A stretch of 55,732 nucleotides of DNA from contig CAZASA010000007.1 of assembly GCA_964487685.1 (NCBI GenBank), positions 1 through 55,732 of the forward strand. Direction: 5' to 3'. The notes under the pieces were generated by a model. That model did no database searches. It was not told the DNA's origin and saw only the letters and a program-made list of their open reading frames with translations. This document shows, one piece after another, positions 17,133 through 25,966 of the stretch. Numbering within the stretch: position 1 is the first letter of the stretch; every line of letters starts with the position of its first letter. Both the position numbers and the translations under genes were made by a program. The DNA is from JABDGZ01 sp964487685. Lineage in GTDB: Bacteria > Omnitrophota > Gorgyraeia > Zapsychrales > Fredricksoniimonadaceae.

Positions 17133-18158
17133 ATGCATCCAAAGTTCCAAAATATCCAGCCGGATTTATCCGCCTTAAGGGCCCCGGTTTTGATCGTTAG
17201 TTCTTTTGTCGGCAGGGGCAACTACAGTATCGGTGAGGGTATCAAACAGCAGTTTGGCGAAGGTGTTATTTGCCATCATCTGGCCATCGAGGACCTGCTG
17301 CCTGATCAAGCAGTTGAAGAAGACTTAAATCGTTATAAATGGATCTCACAGAACGCGAAATTCCTGCTTTACTTGATCTATACGGTCCCTTTTTTCTATC
17401 AGCGAAAATATATCCGGGAAAAATGGTTTCACAAGACGGATCTTTCCCTGCTTGAACAAAAACTGCGTGACCTGGGGGTAAAAACGGTCATTTGTGTAAG
17501 CCACAGACCGGCATTTTGGCTGTCTATTCTTAAAGAAAGGGCCAAGTTGGATATTGCACTTTGGGGAGTTCTTGCGGAATTTGGTACGAACCTCGGATGG
17601 CAATACATATTCTGGGATTCGATGAACGGGTTTTTTTCCATAATGCCTAAAAACCGGTTAAGGCTTAGGATCCCTTCCCAGATCATATTCCAACAACTGC
17701 CTTTGCCTTGCCGTAAGGAATTCTATGATATCGCTGCAATAAAAGGAAGTAAGGATGATTTACTGATTGTTGCCGGATATTGGGGGCAGGTCAATACAGA
17801 AAAAGCAATCATTTTGACCAAAGAATTATTAAAATATTTCCCTGCGTTGAAGGTGCATATTGTTTGCGGGACAAATGAAACTTTAGAAAAAAAGATGAGG
17901 GATTATTTTGGGCCTAATTGCCGGATTAAAGTTTATGGGAAACTGGATTCCTTGATAGGCCTTCTGCGGGATTGCGCCGCGATCATTACAAAGCCGGGAT
18001 TTGCAACCCTGATCGAAGCGTATTGCGCATCAAGGAAAATATTTCTTTTAAAAGGCATGCCGGTCGCTGAGGACCATAATGCCGCCTATGCTATAGCCAA
18101 TTTTTCAGCAGAATGGCATAGCCGGACGTCTTTTAAGAAATGGTATAATACCGTCTAG
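17133..18158 (+). CDS. GT28/MurG-like glycosyltransferase
   Basis: 341 residues, GT-B fold. The C-terminal half has the family 28 signature: LLIVAGYWG, a strand-turn KVHIVCGTNETLEKK, KVYGKLDSLIGLLRDCAAIITKPG, then TLIEAYCASRKIFLLKGMP with E and a following AEDHNAA. This resembles MurG, monogalactosyldiacylglycerol synthase and related processive lipid glycosyltransferases. The N-terminal GRGNYSIGEGI is a nucleotide/acceptor-side loop. It probably acts on a lipid acceptor at the cytoplasmic face. It is divergent from the radical-SAM gene and 10 bases ahead of a second one. Confidence 0.75.
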   Translation: MHPKFQNIQPDLSALRAPVLIVSSFVGRGNYSIGEGIKQQFGEGVICHHLAIEDLLPDQAVEEDLNRYKWISQNAKFLLYLIYTVPFFYQRKYIREKWFHKTDLSLLEQKLRDLGVKTVICVSHRPAFWLSILKERAKLDIALWGVLAEFGTNLGWQYIFWDSMNGFFSIMPKNRLRLRIPSQIIFQQLPLPCRKEFYDIAAIKGSKDDLLIVAGYWGQVNTEKAIILTKELLKYFPALKVHIVCGTNETLEKKMRDYFGPNCRIKVYGKLDSLIGLLRDCAAIITKPGFATLIEAYCASRKIFLLKGMPVAEDHNAAYAIANFSAEWHSRTSFKKWYNTV

Positions 18159-18168
18159 AGGGAAAGCT

Positions 18169-19317
18169 GTGTATCTTAAAGGTCTAGTCAAATATCCGGA
18201 ATATTTAAGCCATCAGATCAGCTACAAGATCAGGTCTCAATTCAGGTATGCCTGGTTAATCAATGACCCAAAGAATGATGACCGCCTCCCGCCGCCGTTA
18301 GTTTGTAAGCTATATCTTAATCAAGCCTGTGATTTGCGCTGCCCAATGTGTTTTCTGTGGGGTGAAACTGGCGTCTATACCTCAGCAGACAAAAGGCCGG
18401 TGCCGCAGGAACTTGATTGGTCAATCGTGCAAAAGATCTTCCTTGAAATAGGCAGGTATCAACCGACCTTTATCCTTTCCGGAGGTGAGCCTCTGTTGTA
18501 TTCACATTTTAGGGACCTGGCTGCCTTATTAAAAAAATACCGCACCTGTGCTTATATCAATACCAACGGCAATCACATTGATAAGCATTTGGAGGATATA
18601 GAGGATAATCCGTATCTTGTTTTTTATGTGTCCTTGGATGGAACAAAGCTGGTTAATGATAAGCTCAGGGGCGAGGGGGTCTATGATAAAGTGGTCAGCA
18701 ACATCAGGAAATTAAAATCTTTGCGTACCCGACATTATGTGGGTATTCAGTTTACTTTAATGCCAGAGAATGCGGGAGTGCTTTATGACACCTGTAAAGA
18801 AGCGGTGGACCTTGGGGTTGATTGGGTATTGATCAATCTACGATGGAATTTAAGCAAGGAACAAGGGACAGCTTATGAAGAGCAATTATTGAAAGATTTT
18901 GGGGTCAAGGCCTGGAGCCATAAAGGCTACGTGACCCCGTCATATCCAGTGGACATCAAAGAATTCATAGAACAATACAACAGGGTCAAAAGGGCCCGTT
19001 GGCCTATCGGTGTTTCAAGTTATCTGAAAAAACCCCAAGATCTGGAGCGCTACATCCATGAAGGCTACAAAAATCCATATAATAATTTCTGCTACAAACA
19101 GTGGGTACGCATGGATGTGTTATCGACGGGAGAGGTCACGCCCTGTACCCCGTATCCAGACCTGACATTCGGCAGTCTTAAGACAAAGTCGGTCAATGAC
19201 ATTTGGAACGGGGAGGCGTATAAGAAATTCCGTCAATACAGGCGGAAAAAAGTATTAGCCGTTTGCAGTAAATGCGATTGCCTGTACCTGTACAATAAGG
19301 GCAGGGTCCTGTTATAA
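18169..19317 (+). CDS. radical SAM/SPASM protein
   Basis: 382 residues from GTG 18169, with GAGGG just upstream. The CxxxCxxC motif is CDLRCPMC (54, 58, 61), followed by ILSGGEPLLY. The C-terminal SPASM-type region has CYKQWVRMDVLSTGEVTPC and CSKCDC. It resembles heme-d1/PqqE-type and polysaccharide-locus radical-SAM proteins. It is co-directional with the GT28-like gene and convergent with the methyltransferase at 19320, with 2 bases between stops. Substrate unknown; the gene order suggests modification of a lipid-linked or exported product. Confidence 0.88.
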   Translation: MYLKGLVKYPEYLSHQISYKIRSQFRYAWLINDPKNDDRLPPPLVCKLYLNQACDLRCPMCFLWGETGVYTSADKRPVPQELDWSIVQKIFLEIGRYQPTFILSGGEPLLYSHFRDLAALLKKYRTCAYINTNGNHIDKHLEDIEDNPYLVFYVSLDGTKLVNDKLRGEGVYDKVVSNIRKLKSLRTRHYVGIQFTLMPENAGVLYDTCKEAVDLGVDWVLINLRWNLSKEQGTAYEEQLLKDFGVKAWSHKGYVTPSYPVDIKEFIEQYNRVKRARWPIGVSSYLKKPQDLERYIHEGYKNPYNNFCYKQWVRMDVLSTGEVTPCTPYPDLTFGSLKTKSVNDIWNGEAYKKFRQYRRKKVLAVCSKCDCLYLYNKGRVLL

Positions 19318-19319
19318 GG

Positions 19320-20096
19320 TCAGTTCTTTTTGTTTGTAACAGTTGTTACAATGAATGTCTCATCAGCCAATCCTGGAAAATGCCAAGTCCTGGCAGCCCA
19401 AATTCCCAGTTTATAACCGATGACCGTGGCCCATTTAGGCCAGGGGATATAGGCAAGTATCAAACGCATGGGTAAGAAAAACATGGGCAGATCTTCATTG
19501 ATCTCAAAACCTGCTTCTTTGAGGGTATCAAGGAATTCAATTTTGTCCATGTCCAAAGCACTATGAAAGAACCCTTGGTGGATCGATTCAATAAGGACCA
19601 GTTTCCCTGCAGGCTTCAATGCTTTGCCTATTTTGTTCAAAACCCGCAGTAATTCATCCCTGTTACGGCATGCGCTAACCAAGACCCCTACTGAAAAAGC
19701 AATATCGTAAGATCCTGTTTCATCCAGGTCAAAAAGAGACCGTGTAAGATAAACCGGGTTTCCGACGGGAGTTTCTTGACGGGCAATGGCGATGACCTTA
19801 TCCGCAAAATCAATACCTACAACTTCAGCACCTTGAGAGGCAAGGAACCGGGAAATACGGCCCGTGCCGCAACCAGCATCAAGTACTTTTTTACCTTGTA
19901 AATCCGGGATAAATTCCCGGATGGCTTTTAGCTGGTGAGACTCATAAAGACAATTAAGATGAGGATTAAAGAGACACATGGATACAGATCTGCCTTGCGA
20001 TCCCTCAGCACGAAAGTTCCAATATTCTTTTTGGCTAAAGATCTCTTGACGATGATGACGGGCAATGAGTGTGGATAGTAAGCTTGGTTTTTTCAA
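19320..20096 (-). CDS. class I SAM-dependent methyltransferase
   Basis: About 258 residues. The start is probably TTG 20096, whose TTGA overlaps the upstream stop and has AAAGG in front; a GTG at 20129 is an alternative giving 269 residues. Motif I is KVLDAGCGTGRISRFLA, then VVGIDFAD and a motif-IV-like IAFSVGVLVSACRN. The last gene of the leftward operon that begins with the Cys-rich exported proteins. It may methylate a sugar, lipid or protein side chain in that pathway; the substrate is not visible. Confidence 0.88.
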   Translation of the reverse strand: MKKPSLLSTLIARHHRQEIFSQKEYWNFRAEGSQGRSVSMCLFNPHLNCLYESHQLKAIREFIPDLQGKKVLDAGCGTGRISRFLASQGAEVVGIDFADKVIAIARQETPVGNPVYLTRSLFDLDETGSYDIAFSVGVLVSACRNRDELLRVLNKIGKALKPAGKLVLIESIHQGFFHSALDMDKIEFLDTLKEAGFEINEDLPMFFLPMRLILAYIPWPKWATVIGYKLGIWAARTWHFPGLADETFIVTTVTNKKN

Positions 20097-21418
20097 TTTG
20101 ACGCCTTTGCAAGGCCTTTTTCCGGCCACCCGATATTTGAAATGACTGGTTTATATTTTTGGGATAACAGTGACGGCAAATTATTTTCAGGCAGGTATTC
20201 AATCTCAATAATACATTCTTTGCCAAGCAAATCGTGTAATTGCCTCATAAATATTTTAAAGCTGTCGTTTGAAAAGTTTTTGTCTTTGACCAATTTAACC
20301 TTGAATCTGTTGTTCTCTTCCTGGATCAATTGGCTCCATAATACACCTTCCAGGACATCAAAGAGAATAAAGATATTGGAGAGAAAACGGCCATCGGGTG
20401 TAGTGATGATATCTTGGGTGCGGCCGATAAGGGCATCACATAAAGGAAGCCCACGGCCGCAGCTGCAAATAGCTTTATCATCGGAGATCTTGAAGGTGTC
20501 GCCCAGCTCATAGCGGATCAAGGGCATGGCAAAGCTATATAAGGAAGTGCCAAGCGCATGCCCATCAGTTAACTCCAGGAGCCCATAATCTGAATTGATA
20601 TGGTATTGTCCCATAGGGCATTGGCAAATAGCCGCGACCCTTTCCATCTGGCCGTAAGAGTCCAGGATCTTGCAATTAAAGGTGTCTTCGATCTTCTTTC
20701 GTTGGTGCGTTAAGAGAATTTCCCCGGTCGTAAAGATCGCTTTGAATTTAACAGGCAGGATATCTTTATGAGCAAGCAGATGGGAAAAAATATAGATGCT
20801 TGAAGGAGAGCCTTTAAGGAATTGGGGCTGATATTTTTTTAATGCGGCAATGAAGAGATCAATCTTTTCATAGGAGAGTTGGGCAGGATTTAACATCAGA
20901 CGTCGAGTCAAAGGGGAGTAATCCATCACATCATTGGTCTTTTTATATAAAAAATGATTCAAGGTAAATTCGGCAAATGGATTCCCAAGCCTATATCCTG
21001 CCCAGGACCAATAGCGCCAGTAGTAACAGAACTCAAGGCTGTTGGACAGCCTATCATGATAGAATTCTGCGGCCTCACCGGATGTTCCGGACGTCCGGCA
21101 TAAGCGAGGACTAAATTGATTGGCATTTTGGGCGGTAAGAGAGGCGAAATTTTCTTTGAGTATTTTCTTACTCAGAGGAGGGATTTTAGTTAAATCTTGA
21201 ATGCTTTTGATGCCCTGGACTTTAAGTTTCAGGCCGTCAAATAATTTTCGATAATAAGGGACATTGTTGTAGGCGTGATTAAGGATTATTTTCAGGCGCT
21301 GTATTTGAAAGCGTTCCAGGTCTTCTTTTGTAAACCATTGGCTTTTATCCAGGCACAGTTTTAGGCCTAAGATTTCGCGTGGATAAAAAAAGTCCTGGAT
21401 TTTGAATTCGACAGCCAT
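20093..21418 (-). CDS. CapK/PaaK-like adenylate-forming protein (paralogue)
   Basis: 441 residues. The P-loop-like RTSGTSGEAAEFYHD is at 108-122, LDSYGQMERVAAIC and MPLIRYELGDTF follow, and CSCGRGLP is the CapK cysteine segment. The C-terminus ends in PVISNIGWPEKG and lacks a clear GK catalytic-lysine loop, so it might act as a transferase or binder rather than a full ligase. It starts one base into the stop of the FAD gene (TAATG). A paralogue lies at 14646, next to a different set of glycosyltransferases. Confidence 0.83.
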   Translation of the reverse strand: MAVEFKIQDFFYPREILGLKLCLDKSQWFTKEDLERFQIQRLKIILNHAYNNVPYYRKLFDGLKLKVQGIKSIQDLTKIPPLSKKILKENFASLTAQNANQFSPRLCRTSGTSGEAAEFYHDRLSNSLEFCYYWRYWSWAGYRLGNPFAEFTLNHFLYKKTNDVMDYSPLTRRLMLNPAQLSYEKIDLFIAALKKYQPQFLKGSPSSIYIFSHLLAHKDILPVKFKAIFTTGEILLTHQRKKIEDTFNCKILDSYGQMERVAAICQCPMGQYHINSDYGLLELTDGHALGTSLYSFAMPLIRYELGDTFKISDDKAICSCGRGLPLCDALIGRTQDIITTPDGRFLSNIFILFDVLEGVLWSQLIQEENNRFKVKLVKDKNFSNDSFKIFMRQLHDLLGKECIIEIEYLPENNLPSLLSQKYKPVISNIGWPEKGLAKASN

Positions 21419-22797
21419 TAATCCCGAGCGGTGAATTTCCTGAATTCGCTGATTTTATTGTCTAATTTTGACCCTTGGTCATTGCTAATGATACTTGATA
21501 ATTCGATGCCCTGCAAGATGGCGTGGTCTATGTTGGAGTGAAGGAATAGCCCGCGGCGCCCTAAGGTGTATAAGCCTTTGATACTTTTAAGTTGGCCGTA
21601 GATCCGGTTGAATTTTTCTTCCCATCCGACGCTATAAAGCGGGTAAGCTTTTTTCAATTTGATGGAAAAATGTTTGAGAATAGTGGGCATTGATCTGTAA
21701 ATACCGGTCTTGACAAGTTCCCGCGCGCATAAATCCGATAATTTACTTTCATCCATTTCCCACAATTCTTCACCTGGGTTGCTTGGGATCTCAATGGTAA
21801 GAAATACGCCTTGGATAGAAGCGTTTAGAAAAGGAGAGAATTTATTGATATTGGAAACCCTGCCGATGGGCGTTGTTAACTCAGGGAAATAAAACGTATC
21901 ATTGCTGCGTTCAAGCGGTTCTTTAAGGTGTAGATAGACCAAGAGCAAGCTTCTCCAACTCATTTCTTCAGGAGATGATTTGTCAAAGACCATACGGTAA
22001 AGCGAATCAATAGGGACTGTTGAGACGATCATGGATGCCTCAATTTCATTTATTTTATTGTCAGTTCCTTTGAGAAGTAGTTTGGAGATTTCCTGTTTAT
22101 CATTTAAAAATATTTTTTCCACCGCGGTGCTTTTAATGATCGTCACCTTGTTTTTAAGGACAGCTTGTTCTAATTTTTGGGCGATTTCTCCGATGCCGGT
22201 TTTAGGGTAGAAAAAATAGGAATTCTGTCCGGACAGTGATTTTTTAAGGGTTTTGAAATTGATGGTCACATTCCTGCGTTTCATGCCCTCGACAGTGATG
22301 AGCGAAGGGTCTATGCCCCAGAGTTTTTTGGCAAAATCCCTATAGAGGCTTGAATAAATCACAGGGCCTACGGTTTTGAGCATGGCTTCTTCATAAGTCT
22401 TGACTTCTTTAGGATATATCTTAAACAGATTGAGGACATAATTTACGAACAAGTGGGAAGATTTTTTAAAAGACATCACTTTTAAGAAATTAAAAATATT
22501 GGCAGGGTAGCGGATGAATTTTCCCTGGATATGCAAGGCACCGTTGCGGGGCCGTTTGAGTAATTCGACGCCGAGAGTTTTTGTTAAATAGGTAAAAATC
22601 TTAGACGGATAGTCAGGGTGGATACGGTGTGATCCAAGATCAAAACTAAAACCTTCTTTAGTAAGGGAAGCGGCCAGCCCTCCGATGTAATTTTCTTTTT
22701 CTATTAAGATGACGGGAATTTGATTTTTATCGGAGAGTTCTTTGGCAAGGGACAACCCGGTGATGCCGGCACCTATGATGATTATTTTTTTCACCAC
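21418..22797 (-). CDS. FAD-dependent oxidoreductase, protoporphyrinogen oxidase/UDP-galactopyranose mutase-like
   Basis: 459 residues. The dinucleotide-binding GAGITG is at 9-14, IEKENYIGGLAAS follows, and FDLGSHRIHPDYP is the motif shared by UGM-like amine-oxidase-fold enzymes in polysaccharide loci. GRRGLFLHSNIDHAILQG is the C-terminal FAD motif. It starts at GTG, with its first base shared with the last base of the Cys-rich protein's stop (TAGTG). Such close coupling to an exported structural protein is unusual. It may process a sugar nucleotide or an isoprenoid-linked intermediate. A more distant relative lies at 38519. Confidence 0.82.
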   Translation of the reverse strand: MVKKIIIIGAGITGLSLAKELSDKNQIPVILIEKENYIGGLAASLTKEGFSFDLGSHRIHPDYPSKIFTYLTKTLGVELLKRPRNGALHIQGKFIRYPANIFNFLKVMSFKKSSHLFVNYVLNLFKIYPKEVKTYEEAMLKTVGPVIYSSLYRDFAKKLWGIDPSLITVEGMKRRNVTINFKTLKKSLSGQNSYFFYPKTGIGEIAQKLEQAVLKNKVTIIKSTAVEKIFLNDKQEISKLLLKGTDNKINEIEASMIVSTVPIDSLYRMVFDKSSPEEMSWRSLLLVYLHLKEPLERSNDTFYFPELTTPIGRVSNINKFSPFLNASIQGVFLTIEIPSNPGEELWEMDESKLSDLCARELVKTGIYRSMPTILKHFSIKLKKAYPLYSVGWEEKFNRIYGQLKSIKGLYTLGRRGLFLHSNIDHAILQGIELSSIISNDQGSKLDNKISEFRKFTARD

Positions 22798-25700
22798 TAG
22801 AAGTCACTGCCCGAGGAGCTGCTACTGCTACCAGAACCAGAAGAGCCGGAGCCACTGCCTGAACCCGAGCCTGAACCACTTCCAGAACCAGAGCCAGACC
22901 CAGACCCACTGCCTGAACCACAATAGGCAGAAGTAGTTCCTGCATCGATACAAGATAAACCATCTGTACACCCTGAACAGCTGCTTCCGCTGCTTCCGCT
23001 GCTACAAGTTTGGCATTGGGTGCTGTCACAACTAGAAGTAGTTTGGCAACCACCATTGGTACTACAAGCGGGACTGCAAGGATCCACGGCTACGCAAATT
23101 TTTCCGCCGCAACAAGTGCTGTTAGAAGAATCAAAACAAGCGCCATCACAACATTGACCACTTGCTCCATATTTTATTGTACATTCAGTAGAAGTTCCGC
23201 ATTGACCGCCGCTACAAGAAGGTTGAGAGCAGTTATCTGGAGCTGTGCATATATGAGTCGGGTTACCAGTTGGATCCCCGCATCCTCCGCAATTCCCTAT
23301 ATCACTTTGGTCAGGGGTTACACTCCCACCACAACAAGCATTGGCTGAGGGATCATAACATTTCGCGGTATTCTTGCCATCTTGGCAGCAGCTCGTTTCG
23401 TTTCCACCTCCACTGTCACAAAGCGGCTCATCAGCCACACAATAGCATTGCGGATGTGAGGGGTCAGGATCATAGACATAATGATTGCATGTAGTATTAC
23501 CATTATTTAAATCACAACAAGGAGAAGCAGAGATATTAGAGCAAGAAATGTTTCCTGAAGGACTCTTTGTTATACAATTGCAAGAATCACATGTCCATGC
23601 ATAGCAATCCGGAGCAGTGGGACATGTTACCGATGTGCCATTTTGTGTACAGCCTTGTGTAGTACTAGAACCAGGACCGCATTGGATACAATTTCCCGGT
23701 TCATTGGCTTCAATACAACCGCCGCCTGTACCTGATCCAGACCCTGATGCTGTCCCTGAAGATCCGGTACCAGAGGAACCAGTTCCCGAAGATCCGGTAC
23801 CTGAAGAACCTGTGCCCGAAGAACCAGTACCAGAAGATCCCGTCCCCGAAGAACCGGTACCGGAGGAACCTGTACCAGAACTGCCTGAAGAACCTGTTCC
23901 CGAAGATCCCGTCCCCGAAGAACCGGTACCGGAGGAACCTGTACCAGAACTACCAGAAGAACCTGTGCCAGAAGAACCCGTCCCCGAAGAACCTGTACCA
24001 GAACTGCCAGAAGACCCAGTGCCAGAAGAGCCTGTGCCAGAAGAACCTGTACCAGAAGAGCCAGTACCAGAAGAGCCAGTCCCCGAAGAACCAGTACCAG
24101 AGGAACCTGTACCAGAGGAACCTGTACCAGAACTGCCAGAAGAGCCAGTACCCGAAGATCCTGTCCCCGAAGAACCAGTACCAGAAGAGCCAGTACCCGA
24201 AGAACCGGTACCGGAGGAACCTGTACCAGAACTACCAGAAGAACCCGTACCAGAAGAGCCTGTGCCAGAAGAGCTTGTCCCTGAAGAACCAGTACCAGAG
24301 GAACCTGTACCAGAAGATCCCGTCCCCGAAGAACCGGTACCGGAGGAACCTGTACCAGAACTACCAGAAGAACCTGTGCCAGAAGAACCCGTCCCCGAAG
24401 AACCTGTACCAGAACTGCCAGTACCAGAAGAGCCAGTACCAGAAGAACCAGTACCAGAACTACCAGAAGAGCCAGTTCCAGAAGATCCAGTACCGGAGGA
24501 TCCAGTACCAGAAGAACCTGTTCCCGATGATCCAGTACCAGAAGAACCAGTACCAGAACTGCCAGAAGAACCTGTTCCCGAAGATCCCGTCCCCGAAGAA
24601 CCGGTACCGGAGGAACCTGTACCAGAACTGCCAGAAGAGCCAGTACCCGAAGATCCTGTCCCCGAAGAACCAGTGCCAGAAGAACCAGTGCCAGAAGAGC
24701 CTGTGCCAGAACCCGAACCACTGCCAGATAAAGGAGGAGTCCCGCCCGAACCAGTGCCCGAAGAACCGGTGCCCGAAGAACCNNNNNNNNNNNNNNNNNN
24801 NNNNNNNNNNNNNNNNNNNNNNNNNNNNNNNNNNNNNNNNNNNNNNNNNNNNNNNNNNNNNNNNNNNNNNNNNNNNNNNNNNATAAAGGAGGAGTCCCGC
24901 CCGAACCAGTGCCCGAAGAACCGGTGCCCGAAGAACCGGTGCCAGAAGAACCAGTACCAGAGGAACCTGTACCAGAGGAACCTGTACCAGAACTGCCTGA
25001 AGAACCGGTGCCAGATGAGCCTGTGCCAGAACTGCCAGAAGAACCAGTACCAGAGGAGCCTGTACCAGAACTGCCAGAAGAACCAGTACCAGAAGAACCT
25101 GTACCAGAACCCGAACCACTGCCAGATAAAGGAGGAGTCCCGCCCGAACCAGTGCCCGAAGAACCGGTGCCCGAAGAACCAGTGCCAGAAGAACCTGTCC
25201 CCGAACCTGATCCGCTTCCAGATCCAGACCCGGAACCGCTAGATCCGCTTCCAGAACCACTACCAGATCCAGAACCAGACCCGCTACCGGAGCCTACTCC
25301 AGTGCAAGTACTTACATATGTCAATGAGTATGTACTGGAATTATAGCAACAATTTCTTTTTGAAGTAAATGTTGGGGTAGTTGTTGAATTATCAACTATC
25401 GACTGACAACCAACGTCATAAGCATTCGAGTCTACGTCGACACATTTTGTAGGAAAAAGATCATTTGAATACGTTGAAAAACAACCTGATTGGGTTGCCG
25501 GAGCACTAGCCGGAATTTCACCGGTAAAACAGCAAGACCAAGAAAATACACTTTTTATTGCAGATGAAGAAAATTTGGAACCACCGGAACCTTTGTTTGA
25601 ATGGACCATTTTGTATTTTTGGGGACAAGGAATTGCACCAGCTGCAGTGGGATCGGTTCCAAAACGATTGAAACAAGAGCCTGGGTAGGAAGCGACTGAA

Positions 25701-25963
25701 CCATCACTTTTACAAATCTCCAGGTAACCGGTTGTTGGGTCAGCAAAAATGGTCCCGGCATTGATATGCTTTCCACCAGATTGTTTCTGACAGAAACTAC
25801 TCGTACTCAGACCATTTAGATTGATAAGATGGGCTTTAGTGTATGTGCCGGTCGGAGAATTATAATAATTAGGGAGATGGGATTCGTAGGCGTAGGTGAT
25901 AATAAAGATCGCCAGGAATGCAAAAATAAATGAAAGAAAAAATATGGTTATAAATTTTTTCAT
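22797..25963 (-). CDS. large exported Ser/Gly-repeat and Cys-rich surface protein, interrupted by an assembly gap
   Basis: N-terminal signal anchor MKKFITIFFLSFIFAFLAIF, then a YYPxP-family domain of about 200 residues (YYNSPTGTYTKAHLIN, GYLEICKSDG, YPGSCFNRFG, SWSCCF). GSGS and GSSGTG repeats follow, then about 270 residues with about 44 Cys, a GS tail and the end SSSSSSGSDF. The 100 Ns at 24783-24882 shift the frame, but the frame is open on both sides. Removing the Ns and the duplicated 55-base flank restores one frame of about 1003 residues. The repeat region may be collapsed, so length is a minimum. Internal GTG 23438 is not a real start. The gene starts 3 bases after its paralogue at 25967. 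Probably extracellular; function unknown. Confidence 0.75.
23757..25260 (-). repeat. GSSGTG-coding tandem repeat region
   Basis: Degenerate 18-base units coding GSSGTG (with some GSSGSSGTG variants) fill both sides of the gap. A larger 243-base (81-residue) module containing GGTPPLSGSG repeats at 25126 and 24883, and again at 24728 across the gap. Unit spacing is a multiple of three, so expansion or contraction keeps the frame. Confidence 0.9.
24783..24882. other. assembly gap (100 N)
   Basis: Exactly 100 N. The 55 bases before the gap (24728-24782) and the 55 bases after it (24883-24937) are identical. This suggests two contigs joined at a shared k-mer rather than unknown sequence of 100 bases. 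Confidence 0.97.
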
Positions 25964-25966
25964 CTA

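Noticed and set aside
17073..17150. N-terminal extension of the radical-SAM gene to 17150.
   Set aside because: It would overlap the promoter and start of the divergent GT28-like gene, and the extra residues precede the conserved region.
19333..19350. TGTAAC/GTTACA palindrome resembling the LacI operator.
   Set aside because: The spacing between the TGTAA and TTACA arms is 6, not 4, and it lies within the 3' coding end of a methyltransferase gene far from any promoter.
22797..23438. A separate 213-residue Cys-rich gene starting at 23438.
   Set aside because: The GTG at 23438 is internal. The frame is open upstream through another 325 bases of Cys-rich coding sequence into the GSSGTG repeat.
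23757..25260. Tandem repeats that could suggest a CRISPR array.
   Set aside because: Units are contiguous, protein-coding and have no spacers; no cas genes are present. The REP palindromes are dispersed singly and are not an array either.
24460..25260. Hydrophobic LVLVL-type translations on the minus strand.
   Set aside because: They are out-of-frame readings of the Ser/Gly repeat and switch frame at the gap.
23617..25346. Long rightward open frames coding PVPEEP repeats (23617-25242, 24909-25346) and KNQYQ repeats.
   Set aside because: They are the antisense reading of the GSSGTG repeat; a repeat whose length is a multiple of three keeps every frame open. They have no start signal and break at the N gap.
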